DNA of 64,000 nt from Macrobrachium rosenbergii (GCF_040412425.1 NC_089744.1:43217599-43281598); one strand, 5' to 3'. Positions 25,200 through 37,803 are shown, counted from the first letter of the stretch. Notes: generated by a model not told the origin, from the sequence alone. Program-made: numbers and translations.

Positions 25200-27129
25200 T
25201 CACGTTTCCCTTTACCTCCCACCTAAAACGTCTGCGAGACGAAAGAGCTTTTTTTATAACAAAGAGAAACGATCCATGGAAAACTTGAGAATACGTGAAC
25301 GTATATTTTTTCATCTCAAAGACTCAAACTTTGCTTATGCTGATTTCCAGAATTTTACAAATAAAAAAGTAAGATCCCGTTAAACTGCTATTTTTAAACT
25401 TCAATTAAAGATGTATATCTTATAGTTAGTAACAACTGAACTATAATATCTATCATGAGTCTATCTTGCTTTTGGCTAGATCCAAGTTATAGCTACTTTG
25501 TCGTTATAAATTTATTGGGAAACGTTCCAGATTTTGAAACTGCCACATTATTACAAAGGTAATGCGACGCAATATTATACACAAAATGCCCTTAAAATTT
25601 ACATGAAAATATCTGCAGTGTTACACATCGTGTATTCAGACAATATTCGAAAGTTTGGTAATATCTTTCAGTTATTTAAACCCATCCACCTTCAACACCA
25701 GTAACAAAAGAGTAAAAATATAAATTGTGGTACTGTATATGATTCACCATATGTGTATGTCCACCAACTACCAAGGACAAATGGACGAGAAAGTTCAATG
25801 TGTGACAGAATCTAGGACATTAACACCTGTGTTCTTCGCGAATACTAACAGGCCCTCACTCACCCAAAAAACACGATTTTCTGTCTCGCTGTAGAGGAGA
25901 CACGGACAGCTTAGCTGCCCAGACCCAGCTCGGTCGCGACTAGAAAAACAAAAATAGTGAAAGCAGACGACTGGTGTCTGGTGTAAATGAGATAATGGTC
26001 CTCGAGGATAACGAAGGATGGATTTAATTTCTGCATACTGTGTAATCACAAAATTAGCTTTAATGCAAATATACTGTAGATATGTCGAAGAGGTAGGCAA
26101 TGTTGACTGGTTAAATCTATAAAGTCCAAATATTTTGGTAATATTCTATATTTAATGTATCAGCAAGACAAACAGAACAAATAATTTTAATCCAAGTGAA
26201 GGTGTAAACTTTTTTCAAGATTTTATGTTGAAATGTTGAGCCAAAAATCCAACCTATGGCCGGGCATTATGAAATAAATATTTAAGGAAAAAAAAAAGGA
26301 AAAAAACTCGCCAGTAATAAAATAAAGAGTATCCAGGAATAAGAAAAAAGATAAGTAGAATAAGCGAAGATAGAGAGAAGCTATATAAACTTGACTGAGC
26401 GACAAATAAACGTTACCCTCGCAGGAAAATAACTATTTGCAAGTAGTTTAATAGGAAAAAAGGAAAAAATGGGAAATAAATAAGTGAATTTATTCAGTAA
26501 TGAAATGAAAAAAAATGTTAAATCTGAACGTAGTAAGAATGACATAGATATATTTCGCCCAGCACTCAACAAAAAACTATGTTATAAAGTATTAAAATTT
26601 GAGGAAGCCCATAAAAGTTAAACGAACATTATTAAAAATAATAAATTATGTTGTGATGTCAACCTAATAATCATGAGCCCAGAGCAACATTACTGCACAC
26701 AGCAAATGGCATGCGAAAGACTAACTTTCAAGATTGAGGGGGTAAATAACCTCTAGGATCGCGTCGGCAAAGATCTTCACTTTTCATTTATGTTGAAATT
26801 TATTTGAACGGTGCATCAACAGCTTGTTGAAGACCGTTAAAGGGTCATTATCATACCGGAGAATCTGTCAGATTTCAGAAAAATTACTCTGTCAAAAAAG
26901 TATTGTGTTTTTGTGAGAAAGACTTCCAGAAATGTAGAAAATGATATCCGCAATATCACTAGACCTTAGCGCAGCAGTTGATTGGCCTAATAATAAAAGA
27001 TTTACAAAGGTCAGGTCACAGGCGTTAATGCGTTGGGATGGTTTAAGAACCACCTAATTAGTAACAATGTTAAAAGTACAAACAGAAAATTGTAAATTTA
27101 CACCAAACTCTCCATCAAGATGACTATCC
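25200..27129. other. Stretch without recognisable features
   Basis: AT-rich sequence with poly(A)-like patches near 26290 and 26455. No protein similarity or repeat family was recognised. Confidence 0.45.
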
Positions 27130-27360
27130 TTCAGTGTCAAATGCACTTTCGCAAAAAAATGGGCACCCTGTCTCTTTCTGGCGTTTACAGGAAGGGTGTG
27201 AGCAACCAAGGGGCTATATTCCAGCCACTATGCGGATGCCCATGGCCGGACACCAACATTGGAATAATTATTAAAGGCACAGAGATCGTGCATAGAGAGG
27301 CCCGGTTCCACAGATTGCAAATAGCAGAGGTCGTAAGTATAAATAACAACGGCCTGCGTT
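27130..27360 (+). pseudogene. Penelope-like element GIY-YIG C-terminal remnant
   Basis: The frame near 27240-27360 reads T-N-I, then after an apparent 2-nt loss in the W-N-N segment G-T-E-I-V-H-R-E-A-R and R-L-Q-I-A-E, ending S-I-N-N-N. The pattern I-D-W-N-N ... H-R-E ... R ... A-E ... I-N is typical of the C-terminal part of GIY-YIG endonuclease domains in Penelope-like retroelements. The N-terminal part is not visible. It belongs to a different PLE lineage from the head-to-head pair at 28-33.4 kb. Confidence 0.45.
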
Positions 27361-27702
27361 AGGCATACAAAGCAACGTGGACGTCTTACTCCCTTCTTCT
27401 GGGAAACCACAAGACACCTATGAGAATGCAAAGGGAGAAACGCGCGACTGAATACTCCACAACACAGTAGAAAATGCCAAAACGGAACAGATCAAAATTA
27501 CGCCCTCTGCTGCTCGCCTGGCATAGGATGTCCTACAGAGACCAGTAATGTCCTTGCTGCAGCATAAACAACGAACAAGAGGATGAGACCCGCTGACCAA
27601 CAGAAATACAGCACCCAGTGACGTCATATTTTACATTTAAGGATTAGCTTAAAAGTTCGCATGCTGTAATAAAATATGTTTATGCCAGTTTGTAATCCAG
27701 TC

Positions 27703-27739
27703 CTGAAGACGCCGCCGAGAGGTGGAGAAACGGTGCGTC
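27703..27739 (+). ncRNA. Hammerhead-like motif downstream of PLE remnant
   Basis: CTGAAGA (27703-27709) is followed by a strong hairpin CCGCC-GAGA-GGTGG (about 27712-27725). GAAA follows at 27727-27730, then a short stem ACG/CGT ending in GTC (27737-27739), the canonical cleavage triplet. This matches the CUGANGA - stem II - GAAA - stem III - GUC order. Two extra bases lie before stem II, and stem I is weak (AGT with ACT). It sits about 340 bp downstream of the GIY-YIG remnant on the same strand. The core order is visible; that it was ever a ribozyme is inference. Confidence 0.45.
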
Positions 27740-27887
27740 AACTTTAAAGAGTTAATAGAAGGAAACATGAATATAACTTTTCCTTATTCCAGAGAAGCTT
27801 GCCTGACGAGAAAAAGAAGTACAGACTGATTCAATGTCTAGATAAATAGACAGTCTCTGCAAATAAAGCCATTAACTTCAATAGGAA

Positions 27888-28004
<117 letters not shown>

Positions 28005-28080
28005 CAGGTAAAAATGTAATTTCACATCTTATGTTTTCCTGTCTGCCTAAAAATGCTGTCATAAATAATGCACTCCTCAG

Positions 28081-28082
<2 letters not shown>

Positions 28083-28142
<60 letters not shown>
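28083..28142. repeat. (TA)n in PLE-L 3' tail
   Basis: About 29 TA units, at the position that corresponds to the (TA)n at 33271-33352 in PLE-R. Confidence 0.95.
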
Positions 28143-28147
<5 letters not shown>

Positions 28148-28259
28148 ACGAAAAATTAAAAACGAACACAAACATAAAAATATTAAAATAAGGTGAACTG
28201 TAAACAAACTACCACTCACAAAGTAAAATATTTAACGACCCAATTGTGTACCTACTATG

Positions 28260-30620
28260 AAATTATACGATAGCTAGTTGAATACCAGACGAGTTGTTGT
28301 TCAATTCCGGTTTCATCTTTTTAATAACCAGCGACTCTGAAATCAAAAGGTCCAGTCTATTTGAACAAAAAGACAGTACCCGAAAATCCAGGCCAGTTAA
28401 AGGATGGTCCTGTGCTAAACTGTGTTCCCTAATGGCAGAAAAGGGTGGTTTGGAAAGAGGAAACCTATAGCTCTAATAGAAAGACCTCTGTGTTCCAAAA
28501 TTCTGTCTGAGCCAGCGGGAACTGGATCCCACGTACCGCAGACCACACTGCCAACAAGTAAACGACACAGGAATTAAGGTCCACAGGGAGAGTAGGCTTC
28601 TCCCTCAAACGTGATCGTACAGTAAAAGGATTACTGAAAACAAAGCGGAAACTAATTTGAGGGAAACAATGCTTAAGTATTTCTTGTAACTTTTTTCGGA
28701 CCATATAGCTACTATGACCAAGGTAAGGCAGTTTAATGTACTTAACATCTTTACTAGCAGTACTGTACAACGGTCTGGGACAAAACTTTTCATTTAAAAT
28801 TTTTTTTCAGAACTTTGTAAAATATAAAATTGGGATATGAGTTTTCATAAAATAATTCAGGAGGAAGACCATATCTTGATAAAAAAAAATAAAATCACAA
28901 CAAACACTGTAGGCTCTATTTATCAAAGTGCGTATTGAATTCATCTTATACAACTTTGGTGAAAAACTGAGGTAATTCAATCCCAAGCCAGTGAACGTAT
29001 TTTTCCTATAAACAAGAGGTCTCAAATTTGCCACTATTTCTGTATACCTGCACATCTAAAAATGACAACTTATTGTCCTGTTCTGTCTCACAAGTAAAAG
29101 AAATGTTAGGGTGACGAGAATTAAAATATCCAAAAAACAAGTCAACATGTGATAATTCCTTAAACACAAGGAAAGAATCATCTACTTACCTACGATAATA
29201 CAAGGGTTTGAAAGCACTAGGGCATTCAGACATCCAAATCCTTTCACAGTAACCCATGAAACAATCTGCATATATAGGTCCAAGGGAATTTCCCATAGCT
29301 ACTCTATCTATTTGATTATATAATTTACCATCAAAAGTAAAAATGCCATCAGCAGTTGCTAAATGTAGTAGTTTTTGCAAGTCTATTTTATTAAGTCCAA
29401 ACACTGATAAGTGGTTTTCACATATATTATTAAGAATAATGTCGGTTGTTTCTTTTAGTGAGATATTGGTGAGAAGAGAGGTTACATCGAAACTAGCCAT
29501 TACAACATCTTGGTTAAAATTAAAAGAGCATAATTCTTTAATAAATTTGGAAGAATCTGAGAAGTTAAATTCACTTAAAGTTAGAGGGTTTAAAACTGGA
29601 ACTAAAAACTTAGACAGGTTATAACTAAAAGTGCCAATTGAGGAAATAATAGGTCTTAAAGGGTTTCCTAGTTTATGTACCTTAGGCAGACCGTACAAAT
29701 AACCAGGCTTAGACCCTGAAGCAAATAAAGAACTATATGTAACTTCCCCAATCTTATCTCTCAGACCTCTTAGCAACCTATTTAGCTTGTCTTCTAATTT
29801 CAAAATGTGACTCGCAATATCTACATCTAAAATCCTAAATTTTGTGTTGTCGGAGGGTATTTCATTAATTTTATTATCTAAATAATCGGACCTATTCATT
29901 AATACAACACCCCTACCTTTATCTGGCTTGGTAATAACTTATACTATTATCGTTCTTAAGGTTGCGTAAAATATTGATCCTATCTTTATTTAACCGATTA
30001 TCACCTTCCTTTTTTCGATTAAAATTTTTGAAAGTATCGTTTGCAATTACGGAAATTTTGCTAAAAAGTGAAGTAAAGGTTTCACTGCCATAAATGTCAC
30101 AGCCTCTCAAAGTTGAACATAGTTTTTCAAAACTTAAAAAATACTTAAAGAAATTGAATTTCATGAGGATCAAAGCAAAATCAAGACCAAGAGAAAGAAC
30201 TTCCTTTTCATCTGTTGTTAAATTTCTGTCAGAAAAATTAAAAGTAACTTTACTACCATCTATTTTCTTATTAACGTCAACACCGAGGTTTCTTAACATT
30301 CTACTGTGTAAGCCTAACATCAGCCAATCTTTTCTTAACGTTGGAATCTAAAATAGTTGAAAAACACTTAAAATCCAAAAAAGAAAGGTTGCTCTTTAAA
30401 TCCCTATCTAGTAAAGACAAATCTGTTAAAACTGCCTCTTTCTTTCGTTATTGTGCTCTAACCTCAAAGTCTAATAGTTTAAACTGCCATGAGAGATAAG
30501 TTTTCGTGTTGTGGAAACCCCTGGAATAAACCTTAAATTTAATGAAATTGGGAATAACACGGTATATAATCCTTCCTTGCAAGTATTCAGAAATCGTATG
30601 TCCTCCTCAATCTTCTTGGA
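28260..30620 (-). pseudogene. PLE-L reverse transcriptase/GIY-YIG ORF, broken
   Basis: Domains in order: an N-terminal part containing the N-L-G-V-D-V-N-K-K-I block (30320-29919). Then, in another frame, the P-D-K-G-R-G core and RT (29899-29186) with Y-G-L-P-K-V-H-K, M-A-S-F-D-V-T-S-L-L-T-N-I and V-A-M-G-N-S-L-G-P. The Y-V-D-D box follows but its Tyr codon is TAA, giving R-stop-V-D-D-S. The D-K-L-S-F-L-D region lies near 29070. The GIY-YIG part (28610-28270) preserves C-G-L-R-Y-V-G-S and a full R-I-L-E-H-R-G-L-S-I-R run, the latter better than in the right copy. The protein is spread over several frames and cannot be made intact. Confidence 0.9.
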
Positions 30621-30623
30621 TAT

Positions 30624-30737
30624 ATAATCTTAGCAATATTATTCATCATTAAGCTAAGATTTCCAAGCAGCCGCCCAATTACCAAGACTATTTTGAGACG
30701 TTATGGCAGCTCGACGCTACAGCTGTTTAGACGGAAT
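30624..30737. other. Spacer at the centre of the PLE palindrome
   Basis: About 110 bp that is not mirrored between the arms. Its right part (about 30690-30737) belongs to the right copy only: it encodes R-R-Y-G-S-S-T-L-Q-L-F-R-R in frame with K-K-I-E-E-D-I-R-F-L, typical PLE N-terminal sequence. The left part (30624-30690) is not recognised. Confidence 0.7.
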
Positions 30738-33115
30738 GAGAAGGTTCGTTATAGATCCAAGAAGATTGAGGAGGACATCCGATTTCTGAATACTTGCAAG
30801 GAAGGATTATATACAGTGTTATTCCCAATTTCATTAAATTTAAGGTTTATTCCAGGGATTTCCACAACACGAAAACTTATCTCTCACGGCAGTTTAAACT
30901 ATTAGACTTTGAGGTTAGAGCACAAAAACGAAAGAAAGAGGTAGTTTTAACAGATTTGTCTTTACTAGACAGTGATTTAAAGAACAACCTTTCTTTTTTG
31001 ATTTTAAGTGTTTGTCATCTGTTTTAGATTCCAACGTTAAGAAAAGATTGGCTGATGTTAGGCTTACACACAGTAGAAAGTTAAGAAATCTCGGTGTTGA
31101 CGTTAATAAGAAAATAGATAGTAGTAAAGTTACTTTTAATTTTTCTGACAGAAATTTAACAACAGATGAAAAGGAAGTTCTTTCTCTTGGTCTTGATTTT
31201 GCTTTGATCCTCATGAAATTCAATTTCTTTAAGTATTTTTTAAGTTTTGAAAAACTATGTTCAACTTTGAGAGGCTGTGACATTTATGGCAGTGAAACCT
31301 TTACTTCACTTTTTAGCAAAATTTCCGTAATTGCAAACGATACTTTCAAAAATTTTAATAGAAAAAAGGAGGGTGATAATCGGTTAAATAAAGATAGGAT
31401 CAATATTTTACGCAACCTTAAGAACGATAATAGTATAAGTTATTACCAAGCCAGATAAAGGTAGGGGTGTTGTATTAATGAATAGGTCCGATTATTTAGA
31501 TAATAAAATTAATGAAATACCCTCCGACAACACAAAATTTAGGATTTTAGATGTAGATATTGCGAGTCACATTTTGAAATTAGAAGACAAGCTAAATAGG
31601 TTGCTAAGAGGTCTGAGAGATAAGATTGGGGAAGTTACATATAGTTCTTTATTTGCTTCAGGGTCTAAGCCTGGTTACTTGTACGGTCTGCCTAAGGTAC
31701 ATAAATTAGGAAACCCTTTAAGACCCACAGTATTATTTCCTCAATTGGTACTTTTACTTATAACCTGTCTAAGTTTTTAGCTCCAGTTTTAAACCCTCTA
31801 ACTTTAAGTGAATTTAACACCTCAAATTCTTCCAAATTTGTTAAAGAATTATGCTCTTTTAATTTTAACCAAGATGTTGTAATGGCTAGTTTCGATGTAA
31901 CCTCTCTTCTCACCAATATCTCACTAAAAGAAACAACCGACATTATTCTTAATAATATATGTGAAAACCACTTATCAACGTTTGGACTTAATAAAATAGA
32001 CTTGCAAAAACTACTACATTTAGCAACTGCTGATGGCATTTTTACTTTTGATGGTAAATTATATAATCAAATAGATGGAGTAGCTATGGGAAATTCCCTT
32101 GGACATATATATGCGGATTGCTTCATGGGTTATTGTGAAAGGATTTGGATGTCTGAATGCCCTAGTGCTTTCAAACCCTTATATTATCGTAGGTATGTAG
32201 ATGATACTTTCCTTGTGTTTAAGGAATTATCACATGTTGACTTGTTTTTTGGATATTTTAATTCTCGTCACCCTAACATTTCTTTTACTTGTGAGACAGA
32301 ACAGGATAATAAATTGTCATTTTTGGATGCACAGGTATACAGAAATAGTGGCAAATTTGAGACCTCTTGTTTATAGGAAAAGTACGTTCACTGGCTTGGG
32401 ATTGAATTACCTCAGTTTTTCACCAAAGTTGTAAAGATGAATTCAATACGCACTTTGATAAATAGAGCCTACAATGTTTGTTGTGATTTTAATATTTTTT
32501 CATCAAGATATGGTCTTCCTCCTGAATTATTTTTCTGAAAACTCATATCCCAAATTTGTATTTTACAAAGGTCTGATAATTTTTTTAAATGAAAAGTTTT
32601 GTCCCAGACCGTTGTACAGTACTGCTAGTAAAGATGTTAAGTACATTAAACTGCCTTACCTTGGTCATAGTAGCTATATGGTCCGAAAAAAGTTACAAGA
32701 AATACTTAAGCATTGTTTCCCTCAAATTAGTTTCCGCTTTGTTTTCAGTAATCCTTTTACTGTACGATCACGTTTGAGGGAGAAGCCTACTCTCCCTGTG
32801 GACCTTAATTCCTGTGTCGTTTACTTGTTGGCAGTGTGGTCTGCGGTACGTGGGATCCAGTTCCCGCTGGCTCAGACAGAATTTTGGAACACAGGTCTTT
32901 CTATTAGAACTAGATTTCCTCTTTCCAAACCACCCTTTTCTGCCATTAAGGAACACAGTTTAGCACAGGACCATCCTTTCACTGACCTGGATTTTCGGGT
33001 ACTGTCATTTTGTTCAAATAGACTGGACCTTTTGATTTCAGAGTCGCTGGTTATTAAAAAGATGAAACCGGAATTGAACAACAACTCGTCTGGTATTCAA
33101 CTAGCTATCGTATAA
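30690..33115 (+). pseudogene. PLE-R reverse transcriptase/GIY-YIG ORF, broken
   Basis: N-terminal segment with K-I-E-E-D-I-R-F-L, a frameshift near 30800, then Y-S-V-I-P-N-F-I-K-F-K. N-L-G-V-D-V-N-K-K-I follows at about 31090. A 1-nt frameshift lies at about 31447, just before the P-D-K-G-R-G core. The RT starts at about 31478 and carries G-L-P-K-V-H-K (about 31690) and a local insertion near 31725. M-A-S-F-D-V-T-S-L-L-T-N-I begins at 31882, with Q-I-D-G-V-A-M-G-N-S-L-G at about 32070 and R-Y-V-D-D-T at 32191-32208. The GIY-YIG core Q-C-G-L-R-Y-V-G-S-S is at 32832-32863, in a different frame from the flanks. It is followed by P-P-F-S-A-I-K-E-H-S and L-L-I-S-E-S-L, then K-P-E-L-N near the end. 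A 2-nt loss at about 32894 separates it from the left copy. Confidence 0.92.
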
Positions 33116-33269
33116 TTTCATAATAGGTACACAATTGGGTCGTTAAATATTATACTTTGTGAGTGGTAGTTTGTTTGCAGTTCACCTTATTTTTATATTT
33201 TTATGTTTGTGTTCGTTTTTAATTTTTCGTTGTTTTGCGTCTCACCCTTTTAGTTTGCATTTACTGTTG

Positions 33270-33270
<1 letters not shown>

Positions 33271-33352
<82 letters not shown>
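33271..33352. repeat. (TA)n in PLE-R 3' tail
   Basis: About 41 TA units between the 3' untranslated region and the terminal ACCTGGTGT phrase. Confidence 0.97.
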
Positions 33353-33356
<4 letters not shown>

Positions 33357-33374
33357 CATTTTTACCTGGTGTAC

Positions 33375-34657
33375 TCTTGCGTTAAATTAATATAAAACTG
33401 CAATTAATGTTAAAGAAACTTTTGAGATGTAGAATTAAATATTTATAACGATAATACGAAAAAAAATTTAAAAGAAAGCATGGCACTGACATTTGTCAGA
33501 TGAAAAGTTATTTTGGGAAACCTTTGTTATGTCACAGCAAAAACAGAAAATATTTTGGAAAAGAAGATGGTAACCATAGGAGTCTTTACGGAGCAGGTGC
33601 TTGGCTCGAGCTTCTATGCGCTTGAACAGTGCCAGTTTCCGCTGCTTGCAAGTTCAGGAGAACGAAAGGGAAAGCAAACGGAAGGGCGTCTTGCGTGAAG
33701 CCTGGAAGTGAGTGGGTGGATTGGAAGTGCTTAACATCCCTTGCTTTCAGTTATGATGTACATAACTGAGCTAGGGGCCATTGAACTGGTTACGTCATGC
33801 ACTGATGTGCCTCATACTGAGGAGGGTCTCTGGCCGTAGAAGCAGTGTTTTCAAAGCTTCGGCAGTGCCACAGGCTCTAAACTCTGGCCTTCTGGCCCTG
33901 TCATGGGCTGGGATTACTGCTCTTATGTGTAAGGTCAAGCAAGCACACTTTCCTCTCTTTATTTCGCTCTCCAAGAAAGTTATCATTTCACTATGGCTGT
34001 GTGAGTGAGTGAGTGTGTTTGCATTAGCATTATATATCAATAACTGGCGACCAGAACTGAATGGCAGCCAGTCTCAACATACATTAGGTAACCCCTTCAG
34101 ACGACTAACTAACTTCTGGTGGACATCGACGACTGACGAATTGTCACCAATGAAACCATCTGGTTACCTCTGCATCTCTACCTATGTATCTATTAGAGCT
34201 TAATTTTTTCACTTATTCTCTTAAATATCAACTTTGGTCAATTTTATTCCTATATTCTCTTTGCTTCGATGTGTCTTTCTCATATTCAGACAATTTATTC
34301 AGCAGAGGCTGGCTAGTCATGTAGATGAATTTTGCTGTTTTATACAAGAATAAATGCACATTGTGAAGAGTTCCGGTAACGATGATGATGGATCAGAGAA
34401 TTTCCTCGACTGAAGTAAACGTATACATGACCAATGTTTATTTTTAAACCAAAGAATTTCAAATACCTACCTGAAAAACGAGCGGCTGCTTTTGAAGAAA
34501 ACGGCAAGAGTTAAGACGATTACCCCTGACAAAGTACACGAATCTGCTATTAATGAACTGACTTGGGTAGCCAATACAAGAATAACCCAAGAGGCACCGA
34601 GACTTTACACACGTGCAGCTTAAATTTCTGGTCGAAGTATTTTTTTTTATTTCAACT

Positions 34658-34659
<2 letters not shown>
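33375..34659. other. Stretch without recognisable features
   Basis: Moderately GC-richer at 33580-33960, but no protein family, SINE or repeat end was recognised. Confidence 0.45.

Positions 34660-34698
<39 letters not shown>
34660..34698. repeat. (GA)n microsatellite
   Basis: About 19 GA units. Positions 34699-36995 show no recognisable feature. Confidence 0.95.
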
Positions 34699-34701
<3 letters not shown>

Positions 34702-36995
34702 GTTTAGTCGCGAAGGGAATCAGGAGAGACCATCAATCTTTGGAGCTAGAAGAAAAGGCCACTAATCTTTTACAGTGAAGGAGGTGCCTGAGACAGGCAC
34801 TAAAAAGAGCTAGCAAGCGTTACAATACAGACCAGAATGGAGCAAGGACATCATGAGGCTCTATGGGTCCGTATCAACAAGTGTCAGAGGAAGATAAGGG
34901 TAAGAGCGATAAACACTCTTCGGGAAAATATGAGAAAAATGAACAAATAAAACGAATATACTCATCAATTCAAGAACAGATCTTCAAAACTTAAGAAAAT
35001 AATGATAAAGTCATAATTATGGGTAACTTAACCATAAAGTTGGCTAAACCACCAATAACAATCAAGCTCCGCGCGTAGCTCTAAAAATGCAGTGTGCCCT
35101 CAACATTGTGGAATAAGAGTCGGAGAACCAGGAACCAGGGACCGAGGACGAGGAACCATGGAAGCTGTACAGAGGCTATACACGGACTTGGAATAAGCAG
35201 GGCGACAGCTATAATACAGTGCCCTTAAATCAACTTCAGACATCAGCTACTGGCAAAGCGAAAGCTTAACAGGTTTAAGAAAATACTTACCAAAAGAAGC
35301 TCACGAGAAGCGTATACATTTCTTATTGTGACACGGCAATTCAGCTTATCGAAGCAAGAACGACTCCCCGTGGTTTTTTTTCTGCAAGGAGGAAATGAAT
35401 CGACAGTAAAAATACCTTTTATGATTTTCACAGTTTTGTTTTTCTTTACCAGAATTTATGGACAGGTTCTTAATCGACCTTTATAATAGATCAAAACATG
35501 ATTAAAATTAAGTCAGAAAAGAATGAAAACTATTGAATTCATGATACCAAAACATTTCCATGTGTCAGTAACCTAATTCGTGATATTTTATTCGTAGACC
35601 GTTACAATGGATATATATACCTTACAAAACCTTAAATTTAGACTGAAACTTGTCAAAGAGAATCTTGGGTTTACTGGGAAGCTTTAGAGTGATGCAAAAT
35701 GAATGTTTACAAATAATATATAAATAAAACAAAAATACTTCATACCAGCTTTGAGAATTAAATGAGCATGGAGATCCTCGGGTAATTGTAAATCTTCCGA
35801 GGCATCTCGCAAATATCCGATTAAATTTTTCCTTGCTGATGGTGGCGGAGTTTGAGAAGTTCGGAGGATGACGTGAGGACGCTTTTAATGATGCGATCTT
35901 GTATCACTTCTTTGGGCTCGCAGATCTCTGAATCTGGTCGTTTTACTCATCTCCTTCAAATAGTATTTCCTAGTTCAGCTTGGCGATAGTATTCAGTAAA
36001 ATCATTCATTGACGTTTTATGGGAATTTTATATCATTGATGCTACACTGGTACATGATTCGAGGAACTACTTTCTTAGGGAGTTTTCAGATCATGATTAC
36101 AAAATGAAAAGTGTCAGATTGACTCATAACAATGAACTAATAATGTCTAACATTACAATAGCGGAGAAAATGTAAATTACAAACGACCATACAAAAATTC
36201 TCTTAGATTAATAAAGTTCAGAGTAAAGTCAATCACAATAACCGAACGTGTACTTATAAGATGTATAAAAAACATAAATCATAACGCCAGCAACAAAGCA
36301 AAAATAATTTTTCAATTATTTTTTTATCTGGAAGTAACACTAGTTTACGCATTGTTATTCAAGCTATTGTACCTTTTTCAGGAAAACGTAAATGACTTTC
36401 CGGGTTATCCTCGCTTCTGTAGTTAGTTTGAAATGACCTCTAATGCGAGTTCGCCCAAAGATATTGACAATGTCACTTTCTACTAGATCTGGTGATTTTG
36501 TTGTGTTGTGAAAACTTGTTTCGCTGCCAAGGGCCTGGATAACAATTCTCTACAAATCAACAGAAGTACACACAGAGGACTCAGCAAAGCTCACCAAGTA
36601 CTTACCAATAACAAACTACGCCCTTACCATCGCACTAAAGTATATCGTCTCTTCCGTTCCTCAAAGATTTCAAGATGCTATTTATATGTTTGATTTCCTG
36701 TATTCGCTATTTTATCAATTTCAGACAACTGCTCCAAAGTTCTGTAATATAAAGAGGATTACAGAAAATTTCAAGAACAAGATTTTACGCAAAGTAAGCT
36801 TCTTGGTCACCACATTTTCAAGGCAATCAGTTCACTCATTAACCTAACATTGTTTCTTGAAATGACCTTAATTTATAGCTAAAATTCTAGCAATTGACTT
36901 ACTTAATCGATATGATTCAATTCAATGAGACGATAAAGGTTTCCTATAAAAGGATTGTGATCAGGATAAATAAAGGCATAACTATGTGTCATTAT

Positions 36996-37049
36996 CATGC
37001 CGTTATCTGCCTAAAAAGTGAGAAGACTTCTTAGGCAGATAACGGCATG
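36996..37049. repeat. 19-bp perfect inverted repeat (hairpin)
   Basis: CATGCCGTTATCTGCCTAA (36996-37014) and its reverse complement (37031-37049) are separated by 16 bp. This could be the core of a short palindromic element or an RNA hairpin. Confidence 0.85.
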
Positions 37050-37194
37050 GCTGCCTGAAACAAAATGGAATTACACATTTAAAATTAGGAGTACATGCTA
37101 TACCTCGAGGCTGCACTCTTGCATCGTGCAGCCTGTGAGCGGAGTTTGAAAAGCCAGTCAGGAAGGTTATTGGCCCTTAATGTCATATGTTTAA

Positions 37195-37345
37195 CAGATG
37201 TTACTAATGATTATTATCATTATCATAAACCAAACTGCCTCCCCAGTTGGAAAAGCAGAATACTACAAGCCCAAGGGCCGCAATAGTGAAAGCAACCCAG
37301 TGCAGCAAAAGGAAATGAGACGTAAATTATGCACTATGAAAGAAA
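37195..37345 (+). repeat. Decapod dispersed repeat C
   Basis: Contains AGTTGGAAAAGCAG, TACAAGCCCAAGGGCC and GCAACCCAGTG...GGAAATGAG. I recognise AAGCCCAAGGGC with the following CCCAGTGAGGAAAGGAAA-like body as a common dispersed repeat in shrimp sequence. Only one copy lies in this window. Recognition is from memory and no comparison was run. Confidence 0.45.
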
Positions 37346-37662
37346 AAATAGCAAAGCAAAACAAGTAAGATCTGTGGGCACATCTTTTCACACAGTCTGC
37401 TGGTGGGAGTAGGAGAAACTTTGAGAGTGGCTCAGGATCACAAAGGAATGCTCTTGAGGGTGTAAGAGCCTATTCAAGATTCATGTTGATTCACCATACT
37501 TGACACAAAGCTACGGTAGTATGTATTTACCTCCCCCAAATTCCTAAAATACGGCTTGAATGTAAAGGATACATGATGAAGTCACTATGGTGCTTAAGAA
37601 GGAAATATCGCTATTTAAGAGCTTGCATTTGTGCATCAGCCTTTCTCAGTCTGTTTGCTACC

Positions 37663-37803
37663 TGTTGAATTCACTTATGAACATAAATAATAACAAAGAC
37701 AGGTCTATATGCGAATTGCATTGGAAACACTGAAAATGGAAAAGCAAAAGGATAAGGGATATGTGACTGGCAAAACTCGAATTCCTGGCACTGTACCTCG
37801 TGT
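37663..37803 (-). repeat. Gypsy-1 downstream LTR, truncated
   Basis: Begins TGTTGAATTCACTTATGAAC and matches 41793-41940 with about ten differences, including CGAATTCCTGGCACTGTACC versus CGAATTCCTGGTACTGTACC. It is joined directly to protease coding sequence. Confidence 0.85.

Larger units (their letters stand above)
30690..33374 (+). mobile_element. Penelope-like retroelement, right copy (PLE-R)
   Basis: Mirror image of PLE-L: N-terminal domain 30690-31450, RT 31450-32380, GIY-YIG 32780-33115. The 3' untranslated tail leads into (TA)n (33271-33352), then the phrase ATTACATTTTTACCTGGTGT (33354-33373), which is also present in PLE-L beyond its own TA tract. It reaches about 50 bp further at the 5' end than PLE-L. 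The YVDD motif is intact (32194-32205), but there are several frameshifts, so the copy is dead. Confidence 0.9.
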
